Origin: Liquidambar formosana
Taxonomy: Eukaryota > Streptophyta > Magnoliopsida > Saxifragales > Altingiaceae
DNA: 64,000 bases
Reading direction: 5' to 3'
Assembly: GCA_039720395.1 (NCBI GenBank)
Contig: CM077832.1
Span: 124,001 to 188,000, forward strand
Shown here: piece after piece, positions 35,639 to 46,200 of the stretch
Layout of the letters: each line of letters begins with the position of its first letter
How positions within the stretch are numbered: the first letter of the stretch is position 1
The notes under the pieces: generated by a model
What the model was told of the DNA's origin: nothing
The model's database searches: none
The model's input: the letters and a program-made list of their open reading frames with translations, nothing else
Position numbers and translations under genes: made by a program

Positions 35639-37408
35639 GTTAATTACTTTTTAATACCTTCAACTTTGGAGGTAGTTTCAATTTGGTCCACAAACTTTGA
35701 ATTGTTTCAATTTAGGACAATTTATAACTTTTTGTTGCAATATGGTCCAGAGGCTGACGTCCATTAGGGTTTTTGACGGAAATGGCATGTGCCGTGCACG
35801 TGATGCTTACGTGGAGCCTATGTGGCATCTACCTGTGTTATAGTCGATTATAAGTTTTAAAGTTTTTATAGTCGACTATAAGTTGTTTGAAAAAAATGAT
35901 GTAGGCCAACTATATATTCTGGCCAACATCTGGCCTTCTCCATTTTTTCTGACGTAATCAGTTATGGGGTTTTCTTAATCTTGTAAGAAGCTAAGATAAG
36001 AGAAAAAAGTTTTTAAAAAAATCCAAACCCCCAGATCCAAACCCTAACTTTAAACCCATCACCATAGGTACTGGAGTCAAAATATAATACAGAGTAAGCG
36101 ATTCATATAGGTGAGTAACAATGACCTTCAGCGATTAAGCAGATGAGAATGGGACGATCGGCGAAGGCAGGCCTTTTGAAATTGGCTGCGGTGGTGTTCG
36201 GAGCCTTAGCGTTTGGGTGGCTAGCCATAGGGCTGGCGTTGAAGCCGTTTCTAGACAAGGCTTGAGCGGCCATGGACAAGTTTGACCCCACTCGCGATCC
36301 CGACGAGGTCGACGGCGACGGCGACACTTCTCTGAAAAATTCAACGTCCGATGAAGATGCCTTCGGCGATCGCAAGTAGCGGCCGAGGTATTTTAGGTAA
36401 AATGCCCTATGTAGGTATGTTTCTTATAGAGGTTTTTGGGGGTTATACTAAGAGGCACTCTATGTTCTAATCACAGAAAAATGTTTAGAGTCAATTGAAG
36501 GTACTGGAGCCTTCACGCATTAAAATTGTTATAACTAAGGCCGCCTTGTTATGCTGCTTCAAATCGTCACCTAGACATCTATTTTGAAGGGATAAAGAGA
36601 GATCGACTACAGGCGAGGTGCTGAATAAAACCCAAAAATTGAAAATCACACACATGCTCTGTTTCTTTCTACCCTCGTCACTGTCGGTAGGCACTACCAT
36701 CGCCAACCGCCAAAAATGGGGGCAAGGTCCATAGTGCCGTTTCCGGGCATGTCAACACAGTACATAGTACGCCAAAAATGGGTTTTTTATGCTAGCTTAA
36801 TTTGCTGGATTTGGTTGAAGTCAAGCTTAGGGATTTTAGATTCTTCTCTAGCAATTTTGTCCAGTTCAATATTAAGCCTTCATGTAAAGAAGAGGGTTTT
36901 ATATATATATTTTAATTAGCAGTCAACGTCTCCTGTTGAATGAGAAGCAGAATCGCCATCAACCTCAACCTCATCGCAATGAGTCTTGTCGCTTGCCGGA
37001 CAGTTGCCCGACGTTCTCCATTACTGTTAAAGCCTTGAAACCCTAGATCTCTCTGGTTACAACCTATCTGGTTCCATACATCCCTCCCCAACTTTGCTGG
37101 TTGTTGTTTGCAAGAATGATCACGTCAGAAAAAATGGAATTGGTTAGAATATATAGTTGGCTGGAGACTTATAGTCAACTATAAAAACTTATAGTCGACT
37201 ATAACACATGTGGATGACACATAGGCTTCACATAAGCATCACTGTGCGCGGCACATGCCATTTTCATCAAAAATTCTAACTGGACGTTAGCCTCTGGACC
37301 ACATTACAATAAAAAGTTATAAATTGTCCTAAATTAAAACAATTCGAAATTTGTGGATCAAATTGAAACTATCCCCAAAGTTGAAGGTATTAAAAGTTAA
37401 TTAACCCT
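35639..37408. mobile_element. Gene-capturing Mutator-like element (Pack-MULE) with terminal inverted repeats of about 300 bp
   Basis: The left arm (35639 to about 35965) and right arm (about 37105 to 37408) are inverted copies. They share GTTAATTA, TTTTAATACCTTCAACTTTG, ATTTAGGACAATTTATAACT, TGGTCCAGAGGCT, GGCATGTGCC and TTATAGTCGACTATAAGTTT. The flanks give TTTATTTTTTG at the left and TTTATTTTTTTG at the right, in keeping with the 9-11-base duplication of Mutator elements. The inside carries an OEP7-like coding copy (36149-36379) and more GC-rich, gene-like sequence up to about 37100, but no transposase. Confidence 0.85.
36149..36379 (+). pseudogene. Captured outer-envelope protein 7 (OEP7)-like gene copy with premature stop
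   Basis: From ATG 36149 the frame reads MGRSAKAGLLKLAAVVFG, then a membrane segment ALAFGWLAIGLALKPFLDKA, a TGA at 36263-36265, and in the same frame AAMDKFDPTRDPDEVDGDGD and a tail to TAG at 36377-36379. This is the layout of small chloroplast outer-envelope proteins of the OEP7 type: one transmembrane helix, a WLAI..AFKP-like core, then a DP(T)RDPDD-like acidic end. The TGA stands where relatives have Arg, fitting a CGA to TGA transition. A few codons upstream another in-frame ATG (36143) exists. Lying between the inverted repeats of a Mutator-like element, it is a transduplicated copy. Confidence 0.75.
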
Positions 37409-37532
37409 TTATTTTTTTGTTTTGGCTAAGCGAGAGGAACTTACACACACCAAAAGAGTTGAACCTAAAACCTCCTCAAAAGCCTACACTCTTTTGAGGT
37501 GGGACATGCCACCCGGCCTATAGGCCACTCGC
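37409..37532 (-). mobile_element. tRNA-derived SINE, tail interrupted by the Mutator-like element
   Basis: Read on the minus strand from 37532: GAGTGGCCTATAGGCCGGGT (box A-like) and, about 60 bases on, GGTTTTAGGTTCAACTCTTT (box B-like GGTTCAACTC), followed by a body ending GCCAAAACAAAAAAATAAA. The 16-base duplication GCATGGAAGTTCTTTT flanks the SINE plus MULE composite (35599-35614, 37533-37548). Confidence 0.65.
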
Positions 37533-37548
37533 GCATGGAAGTTCTTTT

Positions 37549-37712
37549 CGAAAACTACATAATCCGGTGCTTAAGTGCGTCATTCATTGGATTGGGTGGA
37601 TCCAACGACCATGTACGAGAAAAAAACCAAAAGATGTGGATGCGTGTCTACTGGTATCCGACGCTGATGTCACCCCCACGCATTTGGCAAGGTCCAATCT
37701 CTCTTTCATTTT

Positions 37713-37743
<31 letters not shown>

Positions 37744-39260
37744 TCGCTCTTATGTATACGTTTCGGCTGCTTTAACTCCACGTGCGGCCCACTGTTTGCT
37801 GCTAGCCGTCTCGTGGTCTCTCTTCTCTTGTAAGAGAGGCAAGTGGCTGGTGACTTCCAGGTGGTCAATTCATTGCCACCGGCGAAGGTGATGTTGCTGG
37901 CTCTTGCAATGGCAAAAGTTTTCTTGTTCCAATGCCGCCTTTTCTCCTGACGATGGTAAATTGCCGGACCTGCTTCCAACACTACTACTCAAAATGACTA
38001 TGCTACCCATTAAATTTTGCTACCAATAAATATCTCTACTATTTTCTACATTTACACACCACTTTGTTGCAAGCGTTTTCAAAGAAAATCAATTCCCAAC
38101 CTTTTACTCTTTTAGTTTTCTTTACGTTGATACGTTTCCTATCCTAATAAAGTGGGCGAATATGACATATCTGTCCTATACCCCATTTTACATCACAGGA
38201 AACTTTTATTTATACAGAGTATATTTTAGTCAATTGGGTATTTAAACTTTTGATTCCATTAAAACATGAGCTTTTTAAATAATATATATCATTTTCATTG
38301 TGTATTGGAGTCATTTATGTGGTAGATCATGTGTGCATTTTTATTTATTTATTTTATTTGTTGTTTTGATTATTTGTATTATTTGATCTCAATCGAATTC
38401 TAGATAGCAAAGCATCCTTAATCAAATCACTATAAAGAGATTACGCATATAAAATGATTAAATCCCATCTACTTTCATAGTAGATGTCTAATGCATCACA
38501 CGATGATATTTTGTGCTAAAATTTTGAGGACAATAAAGCTCAAAAAAAATTGGAAGGGAAACATACAATTTCACTATATATTTGGTCAAACAATGATATT
38601 CTAAAACCATTCTCATTGAGGTTTGAAACCAAACTAGTTACCCGCGAGACTGCGAGGCATAATACACTCGATAAATAAAAAAGCAAAAACTTAAACTTGA
38701 AACCTTCAATTCAATAATTGAGTAATGTAGTCTTTTGTCATTCACAACTCTTTTGAGTTATAATATAATATTCACAGACTTATTTGAACCTCCACCCACC
38801 AAGATAATTACTTAACCAAAGGCTGGTTGGGTAGAAATCATAGATTTGAACCCATAGGGTTAATTCCATACACTAGAGCCAAGAGAGGTACAAGTGTGTT
38901 CAATGACTCAATTTGGGGGGCTCGTAAGGGTAAGTAGCCGATTAAGGAAAGTGGTAACTGTAATTATAGGATTGCCAAAATCTGGAAAAAAAGGCGTCAT
39001 AAAAGTTACGGCCCTAAATAGGAAAAGAATTACTGCTGGATGTAGGTGGCTGCAGCGCCTGGTATGGCATAATCTAATTAGGTGGGGAAGGGAGGGGAGG
39101 GGATTTATAACTTTATTATTATTGTTATTATATATATATATATATATCTATCGTGAGCAGCTCTCGTCTGGTCTCTGATATTATCGTATCTTTAGAACCT
39201 AATCCAAGTCTTCTATATATAATAGGATGAATAGGATATAGGAGGAGTATTTTATATATC
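37549..39260. other. Spacer upstream of the TSN gene
   Basis: Contains T-rich tracts (37708-37730) and AT-rich DNA. The ORFs at 37499-37891 have no recognisable domain. The last 150 bases include two TATA-like stretches (39127-39148, 39250-39261) that may serve the TSN promoter. Confidence 0.5.
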
Positions 39261-39443
39261 GTTCCCAGTCCTCTCTTTAGGTTGCAGAGAGATCTTCTTC
39301 CTCCTCTTGTTTCTCTCTGGGGTGGGTATTTATTCACCATTTCAGAAGCAGTCTATATATATCAGATCCCGTTCCTATTCTAATTTATCTGGTGAATTCA
39401 GACCCACTGCTTCCTTGGATCCATCGTAATTCAGGCAGAGGAG
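39250..39443 (+). promoter_or_regulatory. TSN promoter/5' UTR exon region
   Basis: A TATA-like ATTTTATATATCG at about 39250 is followed by CT-rich leader sequence. The leader ends in a strong donor GAG/GTAAGTC at 39443/39444. The acceptor TTGTAG at 40241-40246 joins it to a short leader before ATG 40262. The leader intron holds a (CT)n-(TA)n microsatellite at about 39775-39827. Confidence 0.5.
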
Positions 39444-39773
39444 GTAAGTCTTCCTCCGATCTCCCATCCGCGATCCCATTCATTCTCTTTATTATTTGTC
39501 CACAAATCTCCTCATATAATCCGTTTTTTTCCTCCATTGAAAAAAACACCAGTTTTGCTTTCGTTATTGTTTCATCTGCCTGAAATATTATCGATTCAAC
39601 ATATTAAAATACATATTCATTCCCTGTACCATGTTAATGTATCTGATTTGATAGTGCAGTTAGGTTTGTTTTTTTTTTTTTTTCCTTCCTGCAGTTTATG
39701 TTGATTGAGGAGTCCCCTTTTGTGGATTAGATAAATTGTAAATGAGCATGATGGTGGTTTTGTTAGAAATTTG

Positions 39774-39827
<54 letters not shown>

Positions 39828-40261
39828 GAATAAATGGATGAACTATTAAAAGATATTTTTTCTCATTCATATTAAATATTTGCTATATATAGCAAGGTAG
39901 TATTGGCTGATGCATGAATGTTTTTATCTAATTTGTTTCCCTGAGAAAAAGATTGTATTTTGATTAGTCAGTCCTTGGGAATTGAGATCTTCTTCTTTGT
40001 TTCTCCAATATGATAGTGATGCCATTGATAGCTATGGATCTGCGTTTGTAGCATTGATGAGCTCCATTTTGTATTGATCATCGTGTTGTTTTCGCTTTTC
40101 GCACGTTTAACATTTACCTCTGATCTCCAACGCTACTTTCTGCAGGTATATAATTGATTTAGATCCCGGGTGAAACGATCTGTGCTTATTCTGCGTGCCT
40201 TATTTGTTTATTTATTTTTATTTGATGTAAAATTTCAATCTTGTAGATCTGAGAAGGTGAG

Positions 40262-43200
40262 ATGGCGGCCGCTACACCGGCAAACTCCGTTTGGTACAGG
40301 GGAAGAGTGAAAGCTGTCCCTTCAGGGGATTGTTTGGCGATAATAGCGCTCGGAAAGACGTTCCCGCCACAAGAAAGGACAATCACATTATCATCCATCA
40401 TTGCTCCTAGATTGGTTTGTTGTCGCCCCTTTGAGTTTCTCACTGTCATCATGCAGCTTAAATTTTCTCAACTGCATCATACCTTCTTTATTTTTTATTT
40501 AATTTTAAATATTAGTTTTTGGGTATTCACTGGTAATTATCTTTACTATTGTGTTTTTGGTTACCCATTTTGTACCTGGTGGATAATTTTTTATATTTTT
40601 TCTCATTGAAAAGAGCATATTAGTTTCATATTTGTCCATTTCAATCATTTGGCAATAAATTTATCAAGCAGAAAAAGCAAATACATATCCTGCCATATAT
40701 ATAGAACTGTTCCTATGTGGACGTGCTGATGTAAGTTACATTAGCACCATGCATTGTGGGTTGTACCCCTTGCATTGGTGGGTTATAGGGTACATTGGGC
40801 CAATGCAAGGGGTGCAACTGTACAAATGTACAATGCCCAATGCATGGTGCTGATATGACTTATATCAGCACATCCTCATAGGAACGGATATATATGAGTT
40901 ATATATCGAAGCTACTGTCATTATCTTTATCGCTTTGACGCAGCCTCTGCAGGGGTTTTCCACAATACAGTGTTCATTATATGCATGCTTGATATGTTTA
41001 CTGAGATTTGGAATGACATGATTCTAAATTTCCATGGTTTGTTAAATCCCATTGTTGAACTCTCTATGATAACTCGATAAGACCACAAACTTAGGAAATC
41101 TATCCTATATTTACTATTCAATTTCTTTCATAGATTCAGATTGAAATGTTTGTTGAAACTCGTTTCCATGACTGCTTTAGTTTTAACCATGCATTAATAC
41201 TGCACTCTATTATTTTTCCTTATCATAGTAATGTTCTGGTAAATCTGATTTCTTTGAATTTTTATCATATTGTAGGCTCGTAGAGGTGGTGTTGATGAGC
41301 CATTTGCGTGGGATAGTAGAGAGTATTTAAGGAAACTCTGCATAGGAAAGGTTCGTTTATTAGAACTTTTCTTTGCTGTATTGAAATGTTAGATCTCTTT
41401 TGAACCAGTAAATTAGATGATATTTTCTTGTCTTGGTTACAATAGGACGTCACCTTCAGAGTGGAATACATTGTATCATCCATAGGGAGGGAATTTGGCT
41501 CTGTCTTCTTGGGTGATAAGAATGTTGCATCCTTGGTTGTTTCTGAAGGCTGGGCAAAGGTACTATCTGTATGCCTCCATTTTTACATAGAATCTGTACA
41601 TATTGTGTTTTTCAGCTGTAAATTTTCTTATCAGTTACAATGCATACATTACCTATAGCTTTTCCCAGCTAAATGAACCTGTTTCCTGCAGGTTAGAGAA
41701 CAAGGCCAACAGAAAGGTGAAGCCAGTCCATTTTTAGCAGAATTGCTACGCCTTGAGGACCAAGCTAAGCAGCAAGGCGTAGGCCGGTGGAGCAAGGCTA
41801 GTTCACAATCTCATCGTTTTTTGTTCCCTTTTTTTTTTGGGGTGGGGATGTTGTGTGGTTGCATTGCAAAATTGAGGTTATGTGGGTGTGCTTTAGTCTG
41901 CATTCTGGAAGTTCAGTGAGTTCATCTGGCCTAATCGAAGCCTAACCTGGCCAATAGGCAAGCTTGGACTGAATGTTTGTTCTGAGCATTTGTCTTCGAT
42001 TGAAAATCTAACCTGACTGGAGGTCAGCCTTAGGTTGCATTGGGCTTGGGTTGAGGTCATGGGCAATCCTACCCAACTTGTTGTTTTTCGTTTTTGGTAA
42101 ACTACCCAACCTGAACTCAATATAGTGCCAAGTCACTGCCAGCTAATACTACATATAATGGAAGTATGTTATAGTTTTATACATAAAATATAATGGGTAG
42201 TGTCTATAGACTTGGGATTAAATTTTCAATGCATTTCTACTTTTTATAGTAATTTTGGTTGGTTGAACATCATTGTTGTTTTTTTCACTTTGTGAATGGA
42301 TTTTTTTTTGGAATTTTTCCTGGATACTTTTTGTTTTCTTTTTAATTGATATGCTATTTTTGTAAATCATGGTCCAGACTTTGTTTGATTGATGGATCTG
42401 TGGTTGAGGTACCAAAAGAAATACAAAGTGCGCAAATTGTGTGCATAAAAAGTAATTATCTCAGTTCGACTAACTTAACATAACCCTCGCTTGGGTTGAG
42501 CACCTTCAACAGAGTTAGGGTTGGGCTGGGTGCGGCATCCCTGTCCACACCTATGATTAAGGTCGTGTTGACAGCACGTGAATTTTAAAAAGTTAAGAAA
42601 AGCTGACGGCATGTGCACTTGAAGCATGTGATATTGCTTAAAAAAAACTGCCAACTTCTTGTGTTGGCATAGTGAACCTTTATATTGTGCATGGTACCCT
42701 TCTCTCCGTTTTTCCCAGGGTTTCACTTATTAACTTTGTATCCAATTGAATCCCTTTAGAGGAGCATAATCTGATTATATATTTATATGCATAGGAGGAC
42801 AAGCTGATAAATTGCTTGCTTTTTTTTTTTTTTCCCTCACTTCCCTGTGTAGCTACCTGGCGCTTCTGAGGCATCTATCAGGAAATTACCTCCCTCTGCT
42901 ATAGGTGATCCCAGCAATTTGGATGCCATGGGTCTTTTAGCTGCAAACAAGGGCCGGCCTATGCAGGGCATTGTTGAGCAGGTTCGTGATGGAAGTACTG
43001 TGCGGGTGTATTTACTTCCGGAGTTTCAGTTTGTCCAAGTTTTTGTTGCAGGAATCCAGGTAATGACTTCTTTACTTCATTAGCATTCCTCTGGACTATG
43101 CGTCCTACAAAGGTGTGGGATAGGATATGTGTACGATTGTTCCACACTCTTTATCTATATAATTCTATGTTGTCTTAAATAGGCCCCCTCAATGGGAAGA

Positions 43201-46200
43201 AGGGCAGCTATAGATACTGTTGTTGAACCTGAAATAAGTTCCGATGAACCAAATGGAGAAGCTTCTTCTGGACCGCGTGCCCCACTAACTTCAGCACAGA
43301 GACTTGCTGCATCCAGTGCATCATCTGCAGAACTCGCCCCAGCTCCTTTCGGGCATGAAGCTAAACACTTTACAGAGACAAGAGTTTTGAACAGAGATGT
43401 GAGTAGATTTTTTTCTTTGGAATTGGTAGTTGGTCATTGCATATTTTGTACATGGGCTCAGCTTTATGTTGGATCCTACAGGTACGTATTGTTCTCGAGG
43501 GAGTTGACAAATTTAGCAATCTAATTGGTTCAGTGTATTATCCTGATGGAGATTCAGCAAAAGACTTGGCATTGGAGCTTGTAGAAAATGTATGTTCTGT
43601 TATATTAAAATAATTGTATTGCCTGTAAGATTCTTTTGGAGAATAGGTAATAGCTAGTTTTATCTCTATGTTAATCACTTGATTTCAGTGTTAATGGAAG
43701 TAACTTTTCGTATCTGCTGCTGGTTATGCATTGTATGTCTTTGTAAACGGTGATGTCTATATTTTTACAATCATTGCCTTCAACTGATAAGGAGCCTTTT
43801 GCATAAAAGCTCATTGGTAAGGAAAAAGGAGCATAATATTAATCTTTAGCTCTTCATAAAAAATCTCAATCTTTAGCTTATATATAATTGAGGATGTTTC
43901 TCAAAAATTACATGAGTTATATGGTTCAGAGTCTCAATTGCCAGCAGAAAAATCTTACTTCTTTGCGTTTCTTTGCATTCCTTCTTTCCTCTTCCTTTTC
44001 TTAATTCTTATTCTATTTTCTATTTTATATCAAATTCAAGAAATCATTTTATGATTAAAATATCTTTCCAAGTTAGCGACCGCTTGGGTCATCAGTATGG
44101 ATCTTGTCTATCCTTGTCAGTCTTTTATAAAGCATGACTTCAGGCAGAGAGGGACCTATCCAATTGTGCTTTCTTATGGTGGCTTTTTATTAAATGCTTC
44201 TGTATTGGTCTGTCCCATATTCATTAATGCCATTGGTGAATTTTTTTTAATTATTTCTTTTTTTCAGCGGGCTACTCAAATGTATTTATTTATTCTTTGA
44301 ACAATTCTAATTCCATATCTAGTGGTATCTTGGTTTGACGAATCAGAATTAGTTCCTAGATTTCCAATTCAAGGATTTATTTATTTATTTATTTTTTGGG
44401 GTGGGGGTGGGGGGGGGGGGTGGTCAGTGGGATTGTATAATTTTAACTTTTGGATGGGCTTGACTAGGTGTTAGTCCATTTTTTTATTTTTATTTTTAAT
44501 TTTAGTAACTAATTCAAATTCTTTGAGATAATATTAGTCACTCCAGAATGAGAATCATCTAACAGATGCAAAAACCCTGCATCAATAGCCTATTGGTTTC
44601 TATGGATATGTAAGAAGCCTATCAGTCTATTGCCATGCTATTGAACCTGAAATTCCTTGAATGCAAGAATTTAGATACTCTTTGAAAGTTTGTTTGCTAT
44701 CCTTTGCATTAGTTTGATCCCATGGTATACTTGAAAGTTTTGTAAATTCTGTACAAGTTGTGGATCGTGTCTTATTTTGCACATGCCAAATCTTAGATAT
44801 GATTGTTTCTGGGCATCCATCGACCAGTAGGATTATGCAAAGTAACAATGTTAGGAGTTTGTCGTCCATAAGCTTGGAGGCTATCATCCTACTAGTTTCC
44901 TTAAGAACTTGGAAGCAATGGTGGGAGTTTGAGCACCAGCTATTGGTGTTTGACTTCAACTCTGCAAAATTTCAAAGTCATCCCCACTTTTTCTGAATGT
45001 AATGCAATTGGGTGTATGAAATTGCAATCTCTGTTTACGTTTTTTCCATTTAGATTTGGAGATTAAAGATCCATATTCTCTTTTCAGTTCTTGTTTTATT
45101 TTAGATTTCTTCACTTTATAAAATTAAGAAGTTGGTACTTTGTTCCGGCATATGGTAAACCTTCCTTTTTTGTGCAATTGGAACCATGGCTTAACTTCAA
45201 GAATGCATGCTTTACTCAGCGGTGATCTTTCCTTGGAACTCGGCATTTAATTGATCTTTGCTACTTCGTCTGCGACACCATTTTCAGCCTTTTCCTTTAT
45301 ACTGTAAAATTATCATTCTTTCTTCCCCTTTTTTTATTTGTTCACTTATTTAGGTACAGTGGAACTGAAAAGTCCTGATCCACCCATTGAAACATGAATC
45401 TTTATTCTCATACACGTAGGGTTTGGCTAAATATGTCGAGTGGAGTGCAAATATGATGGAAGAAGAGGCCAAGCGGCGGTTGAAATCAGCTGAACTTCAA
45501 GCAAAGAAAGATCGGCTAAGATTTTGGACAAATTATGTGCCCCCAGCAACAAACTCTAAGGCAATTCATGACCAGAATTTTACAGGAAAGGTAAAGGGGT
45601 TTTCATGTGCATGTGTTTCAACTTATTCATCCTGTCAATTAAATTCTTTAATAGCCTTCTATCGATACAAATCCGCTTTTCTCCAGGTTGTGGAGGTTGT
45701 AAGTGGGGACTGCATTATTGTTGCTGATGACGCTGCCCCATATGGTAGTCCATTAGCAGAGCGACGAGTCAATCTCTCTAGTATCAGGTGTCCCAAATTG
45801 GGCAATCCTCGTAGAGATGAAAAACCTCATCCATATGCCCGCGAAGCGAAGGAGTTGCTACGCTCACGCCTTATTGGTCGTCAGGTATTGATTATTATGA
45901 ATATTTACTACATCCCATCCATCCATCCATCAGTCTGTTTAACTATGAATGTAATCCAGTTTAATTAATGATTTACATATCCCAGGTGAATGTTTCAATG
46001 GAATATTCAAGAAAGGTTGGCATGGCTGATGGAACTGTTACAATTGCTGGCATAGGAGATTCCAGGGTAATGGATTTTGGATCAGTTTTCCTGGTGTCTC
46101 CATCCAAGGTTGAGGGTGATGACACCTCACCTGCTCCACCTGCTGCAGGCGGCCAGCAGGCTGGGATAAATATTGCTGAGCTAGTGGTTTCCCGTGGCTT

